NCBI RefSeq assembly: GCF_000154285.1
Contig: NZ_DS483477.1
Span: 1 to 64,000 of the forward strand
Direction: 5' to 3'
DNA length: 64,000 nt
Origin: Amedibacillus dolichus DSM 3991
Lineage (GTDB): Bacteria > Bacillota_I > Bacilli_A > Erysipelotrichales > Erysipelotrichaceae
Shown here: positions 31,402 through 41,111 of the stretch, one piece after another
Layout: each line of letters starts with the position of its first letter
How positions within the stretch are numbered: position 1 is the stretch's first letter
Notes under the pieces: generated by a model
Databases searched by the model: none
Seen by the model: the letters and a program-made list of their open reading frames with translations, nothing else
Told to the model about the DNA's origin: nothing
Program-made: the position numbers and the translations under genes

Positions 31402-33639
31402 ATGAATGTAATGATTATTAGTTGTTTTGGATACTATGAGCAAAGGGTACGTTTTGTGAAAGAAGCTTTTGAACAAAAAGGCCATCATGTAGAGGTTGTA
31501 TTTTCTGACTTTGATCATATCAATAAGGCTAAAATTGTCGATAAAAGAGCTGGGACAACTTATTTAAAATCACGTCCATATTATAAAAATATATCATTAA
31601 GCCGGATTTTTTCTCATTTTCTTTTCGCAAGATCCGCATATCATTATGCATGTAAAAAACAACCAGATTTAATATATGCGGTGATACCACCAAATACGCT
31701 TGGAAAATATTTAAAGAAATATAAGAAAAAAAATAAAGTTCGTTTAATTTTCGATATTTATGATCTTTGGCCGGAATCTTTTGTAAATCAAAAATTTGCG
31801 GGGATTGCCCGTCCGTTTTTTTTGAAATGGGCAAGTTTCCGGAATCAATCATTAAATGCAGCAGATTTTGTAATTACCGAATGTGATTTATATCGTGAAA
31901 TTTTAGCTGAATTTCTCGATCCGGAGCACACGAAAACAATTTATTTAACAAAAGGCAGTGAATTTGAACAGCCGATGATTTCTAAGCCTATGGAAACTTT
32001 GCATATTTGTTATTTGGGATCAATCAATAATATTATAAGTATTGATATGATCGTACGCTTTTTAAAAACTTTGCAAAATTATCGTCCGATTGTTGTCGAT
32101 ATTATCGGAAAAGGCGAAACGAAAGATGACTTTATTAGAAAGCTAAAAGCACAGGGAATTGAAACAATCTATCATGGAGCCTTATTTGGTGAAGATAAAT
32201 GGAAAATTATGAATCAATGTCATTTTGGCATCAATATGATGATTAACACTGTACGGGTTGGTCTTACAATGAAATCGGTAGATTATTTTGAAGCGGGACT
32301 TCCAATACTGAATAATATTAAAGGCGATACATGGACTTATGTCGATAATTTCAATTTAGGCTTTAATGTAGATGAAAAGAATATTGAAGATGTTGCTCGT
32401 AAACTGGCAAAATTAGATGAACGACAATTTGAAGAAATGCAGAGAAATGTAAGAGATGTTTTTGCCTCTAAATTTTCTTTAACAGCATTTCAAAGAGATT
32501 TTCAGTCGGTATTGGATTATTGCGAAAAGCTGACACATAAAAATATTTTGATTTTATGCAATCATGAAATTGTTTTGTATAATTTTAAAAAAGAGCTTAT
32601 TCAAAAAATCAGTGAAAAAGGCTATCAGGTTCATATTTCTATGCCATTTAATCATAGCTTACCTTTTTTTGAAGATACTTTAAAATGTGATTGTATTGAA
32701 ACAAGAATTGATCGTAGAGGGATCAATCCGTTAAAAGACTTTAAATTGATTTTATTTTACAGAAAATTGATAAAAGAGCTTAAACCGGATTTGGTTTTTA
32801 CACTTACAATTAAGCCTACGATTTATGGTGGCGTTGTATCAAGAATTTACGGTGTGGATTATATAACGAATATTACAGGTTTGGGAAGCGCATTTCAAAA
32901 TGATAATTGGCTCCGTAAATTTGTTGTTCATATGTATCGTGTGGCTTTAAAAAATGTGAAAAAAGCGTTTTTTGAAAATGAAGATAATTGCCGAGTGTTC
33001 TTAGAGGACAAAATAGTGGAAGTGGAGAATAGTTGTATAGTACACGGTGCAGGGGTTAATTTACAGGAATTTAAATTTGTGAATCCTTGTAAAAATCCTA
33101 AATTGGTTTTTGCTTTTATCGGTCGTGTGATGAAGGAAAAAGGGATTGATGAGTTCCTTTATTGTGTTGATAAATTGCGCAATGAAAACGCCGAATTTCG
33201 TGTATATGGTTTTTGTGAAGAAGAATATATTGCACGTTTAAAAGAAATGGAGAAAAACCCTAATTTCCATTATTTTGGTTTTTGCAATGATATTGCTAAT
33301 AAATACAATGAATTTGACGTTATTGTTCTGCCTTCGTATCATGAAGGAATGTCCAATGTTTTATTAGAAGGAGCTTCCAAGGGGAAAATTTTAATTACAT
33401 CTGATATTTTTGGCTGTAAAGAAGCCGTTATAGACGGTAAAAGTGGTTTTTTAGCCACAAAAGCTGATAAAGAAAGTTTATTAGAGGCATGTAGGAAGGC
33501 TTTGGCATTATCGTATGAGGAAAGAGTTGCCTTTGGATTAGAAGCAAGAAAGTTAATGGAAAAGGAGTTTGATCGTAACATCATTAACAAGCAATACATG
33601 GAGGCAATTGATGAGATATTAGGAGAAAAGACACTATGA
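31402..33639 (+). CDS. Fused tandem GT4-family glycosyltransferases
   Basis: The 745-residue protein holds two complete GT-B enzymes. The first (about 1-375) starts MNVMIISCFGYYEQRVRF, with IFDIYDLWPESF and a donor-site region around YFEAGLPILNN. The second (about 379-745) starts KNILILCNHEIVLYNFKKEL, has ITNITGLGSAFQ, FAFIGRVMKEKGIDEF and the E-x7-E motif in YHEGMSNVLLEGA. The junction SVLDYCEKLTHKNILIL shows no linker repeat: what is normally a free start Met is replaced by Lys. Both halves look intact. Successive sugars may be added by one polypeptide. The stop overlaps the next gene (ATGA). Confidence 0.88.
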   Translation: MNVMIISCFGYYEQRVRFVKEAFEQKGHHVEVVFSDFDHINKAKIVDKRAGTTYLKSRPYYKNISLSRIFSHFLFARSAYHYACKKQPDLIYAVIPPNTLGKYLKKYKKKNKVRLIFDIYDLWPESFVNQKFAGIARPFFLKWASFRNQSLNAADFVITECDLYREILAEFLDPEHTKTIYLTKGSEFEQPMISKPMETLHICYLGSINNIISIDMIVRFLKTLQNYRPIVVDIIGKGETKDDFIRKLKAQGIETIYHGALFGEDKWKIMNQCHFGINMMINTVRVGLTMKSVDYFEAGLPILNNIKGDTWTYVDNFNLGFNVDEKNIEDVARKLAKLDERQFEEMQRNVRDVFASKFSLTAFQRDFQSVLDYCEKLTHKNILILCNHEIVLYNFKKELIQKISEKGYQVHISMPFNHSLPFFEDTLKCDCIETRIDRRGINPLKDFKLILFYRKLIKELKPDLVFTLTIKPTIYGGVVSRIYGVDYITNITGLGSAFQNDNWLRKFVVHMYRVALKNVKKAFFENEDNCRVFLEDKIVEVENSCIVHGAGVNLQEFKFVNPCKNPKLVFAFIGRVMKEKGIDEFLYCVDKLRNENAEFRVYGFCEEEYIARLKEMEKNPNFHYFGFCNDIANKYNEFDVIVLPSYHEGMSNVLLEGASKGKILITSDIFGCKEAVIDGKSGFLATKADKESLLEACRKALALSYEERVAFGLEARKLMEKEFDRNIINKQYMEAIDEILGEKTL

Positions 33640-34397
33640 AAACAGTAAGTGTTATTGTACCAATCTATAATGCATCGAATAGTATTATAGATTGTATGGA
33701 TAGCATACGTCATCAAACATATCGGGATTATGAGGTTATTTTGATAAATGATGGATCTACTGATGATAGTCTGATAAAAGTACAGAACTATATTAAACAA
33801 TATCAACTGGTGGATTGGCATGTTATTTCAAGAGAAAATTTAGGAGTTTCTCATTCTAGGAATGAGGGTATCTGTACTGCCCAAGGCGAGTATATAGCAT
33901 TTCTGGATTCCGATGACATGTGGGATAAGAGAAAATTGGAGAGACAAATGGCATTTGTTAAAGAACACGATGCTAGTGTTGTCGGTGGTAAATTCGGTAA
34001 AATAAACGGATCGGCATATTGGAAATATCAATTAAACGATTTACTGTATCATAACTATGTACTGACATCTACGGTTTTAATACGTAAGAATGCTATTATG
34101 GAAGCAGGATTATTTGACGAAACTATGCGATATTCAGAGGATTATAATCTTTGGTTAAAGTTGGCTACACGTTATCCAATATATATTTTGAATGAACAAC
34201 TGGCTATTTATGATATTTTGAAACAAGGAGGGGGATTGTCCTCACATCTTTGGAGTATGGAAAAAGGAGAACTTTCCAATTATCATTTTTTAAAAAAACA
34301 CAATTACATATCAAGTATATCGTATATCAAGGTATGTATATACTCATTATCTAAATTTATGCTTAGATTGATAAAGAGAGTGGGAAAAAGGAGGTAG
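33636..34397 (+). CDS. GT2-family glycosyltransferase
   Basis: The 253-residue GT-A fold enzyme starts MKTVSVIVPIYNASNSI. It has the nucleotide site ILINDGSTDDS and the metal-binding DxD-type segment FLDSDDMW, and a catalytic-region ETMRYSEDYNLWLKLA. Length is on the short side, ending in a basic amphipathic helix (FMLRLIKRVGKRR) that may bind the membrane. It overlaps the GT4-GT4 gene by 4 bp and is followed 4 bp later by another GT4 gene, so all three are translationally linked. Donor and acceptor cannot be told. Confidence 0.88.
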   Translation: MKTVSVIVPIYNASNSIIDCMDSIRHQTYRDYEVILINDGSTDDSLIKVQNYIKQYQLVDWHVISRENLGVSHSRNEGICTAQGEYIAFLDSDDMWDKRKLERQMAFVKEHDASVVGGKFGKINGSAYWKYQLNDLLYHNYVLTSTVLIRKNAIMEAGLFDETMRYSEDYNLWLKLATRYPIYILNEQLAIYDILKQGGGLSSHLWSMEKGELSNYHFLKKHNYISSISYIKVCIYSLSKFMLRLIKRVGKRR

Positions 34398-34401
34398 TAT
34401 T

Positions 34402-35523
34402 ATGATACGTGTCTTGCATGTTGTTAGTATTATGCATCGAGGCGGGATTGAAACGATGCTGATGAATTATTATCGCAGGATTGATCGTAATCAAGTGCAG
34501 TTCGATTTTATAGAACATGGATTTGAAGAAAATGATTATGATGCAGAAATCAGGCGTTTAGGTGGGAAAATTTATAATATACCACCTAAATATGAAGGAG
34601 TAAAAAAAAGCTTGAATGCTATTTCTGAAATTGTTTCAAAAAACAAATACCAAATAGTTCATGTTCATATGGACGCCATGAATTCCTTTGCGTTGTACGC
34701 AGCTAAAAAAGGAGGAGCAAGTATCCGCATTTCACATGCACATAGTACCTCAATGCCCCCATCAAGAGTAAAAGGTCTTATTTATTGGTTATCAATTAAA
34801 GCCTTGCCAAGATATGCAAATCAATATTTTACTTGTAGTCAGGTATCGGCCGATTACCTGTATAGGAATATAGATAAGTCAAAAATCCAGTATATACATA
34901 ATGCGATTGACACTGAAAAATTTAATTATCAAGAAGATATAAGAAATCAAATAAGAGAAAAGCATGATTTAAAAGACAACCTTGTTTTAGGACATGTGGG
35001 TAATTTTCAGTATCCTAAAAATCATATGTTTTTACTTGAAATCATGAAGGAGTACCATCAAATTAATCCAAATGCTAAGTTATTGTTGTGTGGAGATGGT
35101 GAGCTGCGAGAAAGTATTGAGAAGCGAATAAAGGAATATCATTTAGAGGAGAATGTGATACTATTAGGCGTGTGTGATAATGTAAGCGAATATATGCAAG
35201 CATTTGATATTTTATTACACCCTTCGTTTTATGAGGGCTTTCCGGTAGTAACAGTTGAAGCGCAATGCTCGGGTTTACCGCTTCTATTATCCGATACACT
35301 CACGAAAGAAGTAGCTTTAACCGATCACGTAGAGTTTTTAGCCATTGATGGAGATCAGGCTGTTAAACAATGGACAGATGCTATTGAAAGAATTCGATGT
35401 CATGCTTTTGAAAGGAAAAATCAATCTGAAATAATCGCTAAAAAGGGATATGATATTCGAATAGAAGCAGAAAAACTACAGCATCTTTATGAACAGCTTG
35501 CAAAGGAGGAACTAAATGAATAA
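34402..35523 (+). CDS. GT4-family glycosyltransferase
   Basis: The 373-residue GT-B enzyme opens MIRVLHVVSIMHRGGIETML, typical of capsular GT4 proteins. It contains HAHSTSMPPSR, GHVGNFQYPKNHMFLLEI and the donor-binding E-x7-E in FYEGFPVVTVEAQ near residue 280. GGAGG precedes the ATG. The 3' end overlaps the next gene by 8 bp. Role: addition of one sugar to the lipid-linked repeat unit on the cytoplasmic face; specificity unknown. Confidence 0.9.
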   Translation: MIRVLHVVSIMHRGGIETMLMNYYRRIDRNQVQFDFIEHGFEENDYDAEIRRLGGKIYNIPPKYEGVKKSLNAISEIVSKNKYQIVHVHMDAMNSFALYAAKKGGASIRISHAHSTSMPPSRVKGLIYWLSIKALPRYANQYFTCSQVSADYLYRNIDKSKIQYIHNAIDTEKFNYQEDIRNQIREKHDLKDNLVLGHVGNFQYPKNHMFLLEIMKEYHQINPNAKLLLCGDGELRESIEKRIKEYHLEENVILLGVCDNVSEYMQAFDILLHPSFYEGFPVVTVEAQCSGLPLLLSDTLTKEVALTDHVEFLAIDGDQAVKQWTDAIERIRCHAFERKNQSEIIAKKGYDIRIEAEKLQHLYEQLAKEELNE

Positions 35524-37972
35524 ATTATATTCTAAAGTAACTAGCATAGAGTTATATAAAATTTTATTTATGGTATGCTCTTTGCTGTATATACTTCCTA
35601 AAGGAGATGTTGTCGCAAGTATTTTATTAAAAGGAATGCTTGTTTGGGGTTTTTTATTGTTAGTAATTCGCTTTTATCAGAAAAGAATTATAATTGACAA
35701 TAAGTTTTTCATATTTTTTATAATCTTTACACTGCTGAGTATCATATTTAATTTTCAAGATGGATTTATACGAAATATTAAAGATTTTTTATATCTTATT
35801 TTAGAAGTGGTTTTGTTAACACAGGTTGATAAAGGGGATAGTAAAAATATACTTATTTTTAATAGAATTTTATTAGGCTTTATGACCTTTGGTTACACTG
35901 TATCTCTTTTGATTTTCTTTTTTCGAATACCGCAGGTGCCTGGATTTGAAAAATTCATAATGTCGTATACAGAAGGAAGATTATGGGGTTGGTGTGGAAA
36001 TCCAAATACACTTGCAACTATGAGCTTGTTCGGCTTGTTCGCTGCTTTTTTTAATATTTATTTGCGAAAAGAAAACTTATCAGTTTTAAATAAATTAGGA
36101 TATGGTTTTATCATTATCGAGGCATTAGCTTGCTTGACTTTATCACAATCACGTTCAGGTTTTGTTGGTTTCGCTGTATTAGTATTTGGTGCGGTATTTT
36201 TTATTGGCATTTATAAAAATAAGCACATCATTGGTTCTATTCTATTAGCACTCATAATTGGTATTGCTTCTGTATTTATGTTGGAAGTATATGGTTGGGG
36301 GCTGAGACAAATGCCTTCTGAAAAACTTGCTATTAGTGTAAATTCAAACGGATATTTTTCAATTCAAGAAGATGGTTCGGATGGAGGAGAAGTTAATCCT
36401 TCAAGTTCCGACATGGGACTTGAGAACAGAGAAATCGGATCAGATTATTCCAATGGGCGATTTACTATTTGGAAAGGCGGTTTATCCGTCGCAAAAGAAA
36501 ACATTTTGTTCGGAGTTGGGCAAAATGCATTGAATGATGAAGTAAATCAAAAATTACCTAAAGATTATGTTAAACAATCACCGAAAATAGCTGCTAACAT
36601 GCATAATATTTATTTGCAGGTATTGGCAACCTCCGGTATTTTTGCATTTATCTTTTTTGTTTTACAGTTTGTAAATAGCTTTTGGAAAAGAAGAAAAGAA
36701 ATATTTAATGATGCACTAAAATGTATGTTTTTTGTTTTGATTGGGTGTATGTTGATAATTAACTTATTTGATTCCAATATAATCGGATTTATGAATTTAT
36801 TTATTGCCGGTATGTTTTGGATTTATTTCGGATATTTCACTAGTGAATGTGCCGATAATAAAAAAGTTTTATTTCTCATCAATTCATTAAAAATAGGCGG
36901 TGCGGAAACAGTACTAAGAGATATTGTAAATCATTTTGATTTTCAAAATTATGATATTACTGTAAGAACCTTATTTTCAGAAGGTGAATTGTTAGATGAA
37001 TTTTCGCCTTTCATTCATTATTCAACAGTTCTTAAAAAACCGAATCCTCTAAAAAAAGCGATATTGTGGAGATGTGTAAAGTATTTGCCGAGTGTTATCA
37101 TACAATATTTTATTCACGGACAGTATGATTATGCAATAGCATTTTTAGAAGGTATGCCAACGAAAATTGTAGGCTCTCTTAAAAATACGGATTGTAAAAA
37201 ATATTGTTGGATTCATACTGATCTGGTTCATAACTTTGAGAGTGAAACGAACTATCATAATCGAGAACAAGCATTGAAATGTTATCAAGGAATGGAGAAT
37301 ATTATTTGTGTGTCCAATGATTGCAAGGATAAGTTTTTACAAATTTATCCCGAATTAAAGGATAGGACTATTGTTGTTTATAATTGCTTGGATATAGAAC
37401 GTATTCGTATGCTATCCGATGAAGTGGTAGAATCACCTTTTTTAGATAAGAAATCCTCAATACTATTGTGTAGCGTTGGAAGGTTAGTTAAAGAAAAAGG
37501 CTTTCTTCGTATGCTGCATGTTATTGAACGTTTGAAAAAAGAAAATGTCAATTTACAGTGGTTATTGATTGGAGATGGAAATCAAAAAGATATTTTAAAG
37601 GAATATGTGAAAAAACACGGGCTTGAAGAAAATGTAGCATTTTTAGGTTATCAAAAAAATCCATTTGCTTATATGAAGCTTGCTGATTATTATGTGTGTT
37701 CTTCCTTTGTTGAAGGCTTTTCATTAACTGTTGTAGAAGCACTTATCGTAGGGGTAGCGGTGATTTCGACTCAATGTACTGGACCAAGTGAGATTCTTAG
37801 CGATAATTGTGGAATCCTTTGTGAAAACAGTGAAGATGGTTTATATGACACTTTGAAAGTAATAAATAAAAAGAAAAAAGAGTTACCTAGAGAAAAAATC
37901 GAAAAGCGAATTGCTCAATTTCGCGTAGAAACTGTTTTAGATAGTATCTATAAATTGATCGGAGGTCAATAA
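35516..37972 (+). CDS. Fusion of a Wzy/O-antigen ligase-type polymerase with a GT4 glycosyltransferase
   Basis: In this 818-residue protein residues 1-445 form a polytopic membrane domain with about 11 helices and the Wzy_C-type outer loop (RLWGWCGNPNTLA, LTLSQSRSGFVGF, NGRFTIWKGGLSV, NMHNIYLQVLATSG). After TSECADNKKVLFLINSLKI a complete GT-B enzyme follows (about 455-818), with GGAETVLRDIVNHF, LCSVGRLVKEKGFLRML and E-x7-E in FVEGFSLTVVEAL. The polymerase active side is extracytoplasmic and the GT side cytoplasmic, so the fusion would tie assembly and polymerization physically together. I know of no standard family with this order. Confidence 0.85.
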   Translation: MNKLYSKVTSIELYKILFMVCSLLYILPKGDVVASILLKGMLVWGFLLLVIRFYQKRIIIDNKFFIFFIIFTLLSIIFNFQDGFIRNIKDFLYLILEVVLLTQVDKGDSKNILIFNRILLGFMTFGYTVSLLIFFFRIPQVPGFEKFIMSYTEGRLWGWCGNPNTLATMSLFGLFAAFFNIYLRKENLSVLNKLGYGFIIIEALACLTLSQSRSGFVGFAVLVFGAVFFIGIYKNKHIIGSILLALIIGIASVFMLEVYGWGLRQMPSEKLAISVNSNGYFSIQEDGSDGGEVNPSSSDMGLENREIGSDYSNGRFTIWKGGLSVAKENILFGVGQNALNDEVNQKLPKDYVKQSPKIAANMHNIYLQVLATSGIFAFIFFVLQFVNSFWKRRKEIFNDALKCMFFVLIGCMLIINLFDSNIIGFMNLFIAGMFWIYFGYFTSECADNKKVLFLINSLKIGGAETVLRDIVNHFDFQNYDITVRTLFSEGELLDEFSPFIHYSTVLKKPNPLKKAILWRCVKYLPSVIIQYFIHGQYDYAIAFLEGMPTKIVGSLKNTDCKKYCWIHTDLVHNFESETNYHNREQALKCYQGMENIICVSNDCKDKFLQIYPELKDRTIVVYNCLDIERIRMLSDEVVESPFLDKKSSILLCSVGRLVKEKGFLRMLHVIERLKKENVNLQWLLIGDGNQKDILKEYVKKHGLEENVAFLGYQKNPFAYMKLADYYVCSSFVEGFSLTVVEALIVGVAVISTQCTGPSEILSDNCGILCENSEDGLYDTLKVINKKKKELPREKIEKRIAQFRVETVLDSIYKLIGGQ

Positions 37973-37973
37973 G

Positions 37974-38849
37974 ATGTGTGAAATTACTATTTTTACACCT
38001 GTTTATAACCGCGCTTATTGTTTGAAAAAGCTTTATGATTCATTAAAGGAACAAACGTGGAAGGATTTTGAATGGGTTATTGTTAATGATGGTTCAACTG
38101 ATCATTCCGATGAACTAATAAAAACATTTATTGAGGAAAAAAGGATAAAAATACAATATCGGTACGTTAAAAATCATGGAAAGCATAATGCTATTAATAT
38201 AGGTGTCGAGATGGCACAGGGAAGGCTGTTTTATATCGTAGATTCAGATGATAGTTTGCCAAGAAATGCATTAGATAGAATCATGTATTGGGAGAGTACA
38301 ATTAAAACAGAAAAACAATTCGCGGGTGTTGCAGGTTGTCGAGGTAATAAAGAAGGAAAAATTATCGGGGAAACATTCGAAGGAGAGTATATAGATGCTA
38401 CGGTACTAGAACGTGATGCAAAGCATATCATAGGCGATAAGGCGGAAGTATTTTATACTGATATACTGCAAAAATACCCTTTTCCTGTTTTTGAAAACGA
38501 AAATTTTATTTCAGAAAGTGCGGTTTGGCTAATGCTTGGAAAAGAGGGATACAAGCTTCGATGGTTTAATGAAATAACCTATTACGGAGAATATTTGGAA
38601 GATGGTTTAACGGCAAAAGGCAATCTGCTGTTTCAAAAAAATCCAAAAGGTTTTTTATATGTTACTAAACTTGAACTTTCTTGTTATCCTAATGATAAAA
38701 TAAAATGTATGAAGCTTTGTGTTGCGTATTATACTACATTGAAAAAAGTGGGTATAGATTTAAAGAGGTGTGCAGCCGATTTAGGAGTATCAAAATTTTA
38801 TTTAGCCTTTTCGTATATGCTTTTTAGAATCAAAAATATAAAAGGATAG
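37974..38849 (+). CDS. GT2-family glycosyltransferase
   Basis: The 291-residue GT-A enzyme starts MCEITIFTPVYNRAYCLKKL, with WVIVNDGSTDHSDELI and the DxD-type YIVDSDDSLP. The middle part (GKHNAINIGVEMAQG) and the wide C-terminal half resemble capsule glycosyltransferases of the EpsS/WcaA group. The start lies 1 bp after the preceding stop. Sugar specificity is not readable. Confidence 0.88.
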   Translation: MCEITIFTPVYNRAYCLKKLYDSLKEQTWKDFEWVIVNDGSTDHSDELIKTFIEEKRIKIQYRYVKNHGKHNAINIGVEMAQGRLFYIVDSDDSLPRNALDRIMYWESTIKTEKQFAGVAGCRGNKEGKIIGETFEGEYIDATVLERDAKHIIGDKAEVFYTDILQKYPFPVFENENFISESAVWLMLGKEGYKLRWFNEITYYGEYLEDGLTAKGNLLFQKNPKGFLYVTKLELSCYPNDKIKCMKLCVAYYTTLKKVGIDLKRCAADLGVSKFYLAFSYMLFRIKNIKG

Positions 38850-38860
38850 GTGAAGTTATT

Positions 38861-39853
38861 ATGAACGAGAGCCATAATTGTATCGTGTCTATTATTGTTC
38901 CGATATATAATGCGGAAAAATATTTATCAAGAACTGTGGAAACATTACGTCGGCAAACCTTAACAAATATTGAAATATTATTAGTAAATGACGGGTCCAC
39001 CGATGATAGTTTAAAGCTGTGCCGAGAATTTGCCGAAATTGATCCTAGAATTCAAGTGATTGATAAGCAAAACGGAGGGGTCAGTTCTGCGCGCAATATT
39101 GGATTAAAACTTGCAAAGGGACAATACGTGTTATTTGTTGATGCAGATGATTATGTTGAAGCAAATTATGCGGAGATCTTACTAAAGACTTTGCAGGAAA
39201 ATAAGAGTGATATTGAAATGTGTGGATATTTTAGGGAGGACAAAAAATCCGAACAAATAATTACTCTAATGGAAAAAGACCACGTTTTTGATTTAAATAA
39301 AGAGTTACCCTCAATTCATAAAGCTTTTGTGAAAGGAAACGGTGGAATTTACAGTATATTTAATAAGCTGTTTTCATTAAAAAAAATCAAAGAAAACAAT
39401 CTTCAATTTTCTGAGAAACTAAGTCATGCAGAGGATTTTCTTTTTTGCATACAGTATGTGAATACTTGTTCTTCTTTTGGTTATATAAATATTCCTCTAT
39501 ATCATTATGTTAATAATGATAATAGCTTAACAACGACATTTAATAAGAGGCAATTAGCATACCATGAGGATTGGTTAATGGTATTAAAGCAAAATATAGT
39601 ATCCGATGTTTATAAAGAGCATACACAAGAAATTTACTATACGACATTAACAGAAGTAAATGATTATTGTATTAGAGCGAAACGAAATAAGGTTCGATTT
39701 TCTTATAAGGATTTAACTTCCTATCCAAGTGTTCGGGAAATGATAAAGAACATTCGTTTTAAAAGAGTTGATTCGATAAGCTGTTATATTCTATTGATAG
39801 CATTACGATTCAAAATTTTATTTCTGTATAAGTTGTATATTCTTTTACGATAA
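38861..39853 (+). CDS. GT2-family glycosyltransferase
   Basis: The 330-residue enzyme has CIVSIIVPIYNAEKYLSRTV, ILLVNDGSTDDSLKLC, GGVSSARNIGLKLAKG and FVDADDYVEA, the full GT-A signature of EpsJ/EpsH-type enzymes. LSHAEDFLFCIQYV supplies the ED catalytic pair. The C-terminus is hydrophobic (YILLIALRFKILFLYKLYIL) and may sit on the membrane. A weak terminator follows, ending this gene block. Confidence 0.9.
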   Translation: MNESHNCIVSIIVPIYNAEKYLSRTVETLRRQTLTNIEILLVNDGSTDDSLKLCREFAEIDPRIQVIDKQNGGVSSARNIGLKLAKGQYVLFVDADDYVEANYAEILLKTLQENKSDIEMCGYFREDKKSEQIITLMEKDHVFDLNKELPSIHKAFVKGNGGIYSIFNKLFSLKKIKENNLQFSEKLSHAEDFLFCIQYVNTCSSFGYINIPLYHYVNNDNSLTTTFNKRQLAYHEDWLMVLKQNIVSDVYKEHTQEIYYTTLTEVNDYCIRAKRNKVRFSYKDLTSYPSVREMIKNIRFKRVDSISCYILLIALRFKILFLYKLYILLR

Positions 39854-39896
39854 TGAAAAGATTTGGTGAAATATATAAAATCACCTCTTTTTTATA
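39854..39896 (+). terminator. Weak candidate terminator inside the locus
   Basis: GGTGA and TCACC flank an AT-rich loop and are followed by TCTTTTTTA, with an outer AAAAGA/TCTTTT pairing. It precedes a 100-bp gap before the next block. Confidence 0.4.
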
Positions 39897-39998
39897 GTAG
39901 TTAAAAAAGTTGTAAGATAAAATACTTCGCGCTATGATATAATTAAGTAGTTATAGTGTGTCGATTGAAAAGTAATATACTTAGGTATGGAGGTTAAA

Positions 39999-41090
39999 AT
40001 GGAAAGAAAGAAAATATTTATTTCAGCATATACTTGTTTCAATGTAGGTGATGATTTATTTATTAAAATTTTATGTGATAAATTTTCAGAACATGATTTT
40101 TATATCATTGCAAATAAGGAGTATAGAAAAATATTTAGGGAACAAAAAAATTTACATATAATAGATTCAAGCTCAGCCTACCAACGTTATTTAAATAAAA
40201 TTATGTCATTGTTGCATAAAGAGCACTATACTATTAGAAAAACGATTTTATCTTGCGATGCGATTGTATGTATTGGTGGTTCCATCTTCATTCAAAATGA
40301 AAATTGGAAAAATCGCTTCGAATTTATGTTAAAAGAAATAGATAAACCAAAATTCGTTATCGGTTCAAATTTCGGACCTTTCGACGATGATGGGTTTTAT
40401 TCCGCATTTCATGAATTATTTAAATGCTTTACAGATATATGTGTAAGAGATGATTATACATATAGTTTATTTCATGATTTAAAAAATGTCAGAAAAGCTC
40501 CGGATATTGTATTTCAATATGATATGAAAAAACATATTTCTGAGGAAAAACAAGGCGTAGGTATTAGTGTTATAAATTTACGGAATCGCAAGGGATTAGA
40601 AAAAGTATGTGAGGTTTATGAAGAAAAAATCGCTTCTGTTTGTGAAATGTTCGCAACAAAGAATATCCCGGTAAAGCTATTTTCATTTTGCAAATTTGAA
40701 AAGGATAATGATGTAATCGAAAAGATCAAGGATAAATTAAGCGATATTGCGAAAGAAAATTGCAAAGTTATACTATATGAAACAGATTTAGAAATGCTTT
40801 TGGATCAAATAGGAAATTGCAAAATGATTATTGCATCACGATTCCATGCTATGATTTTAGGTTGGATAGCACAGTGCAAGGTTTTGCCTTTAATATATAG
40901 CGATAAAATGTTGAATGTAATTAATGATGTTAGATTCACCGGAAAATATGTAGATATAAAAAATATCGAATCTTTAACGATGGACGATATTATGAAAATA
41001 TATGAAAATCAACCTATACTTAGAACAGAGATTTTGAGTAAGGAAGCAGAAAGGCAGTTTGATGGATTAAAGCAGTATTTGAATACGTAA
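39999..41090 (+). CDS. Polysaccharide pyruvyl transferase-like protein (CsaB family)
   Basis: The 363-residue protein begins KKIFISAYTCFNVGDDLFIK and contains AIVCIGGSIFIQNENW, FVIGSNFGPFDD, SVCEMFATKNIPVKLFSF and MIIASRFHAMILGW. These are the landmarks of the PF04230 family, in which pyruvyl or related groups are added to sugars of wall polymers. GGAGG before the ATG at 39999 decides the start over the ATG at 39987. A pyruvyl ketal would give the polymer negative charge; the donor is not shown by sequence and other activities exist in the family. Confidence 0.82.
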   Translation: MERKKIFISAYTCFNVGDDLFIKILCDKFSEHDFYIIANKEYRKIFREQKNLHIIDSSSAYQRYLNKIMSLLHKEHYTIRKTILSCDAIVCIGGSIFIQNENWKNRFEFMLKEIDKPKFVIGSNFGPFDDDGFYSAFHELFKCFTDICVRDDYTYSLFHDLKNVRKAPDIVFQYDMKKHISEEKQGVGISVINLRNRKGLEKVCEVYEEKIASVCEMFATKNIPVKLFSFCKFEKDNDVIEKIKDKLSDIAKENCKVILYETDLEMLLDQIGNCKMIIASRFHAMILGWIAQCKVLPLIYSDKMLNVINDVRFTGKYVDIKNIESLTMDDIMKIYENQPILRTEILSKEAERQFDGLKQYLNT

Positions 41091-41111
41091 AAAGGAAGGT
41101 TAGGAAATGTT

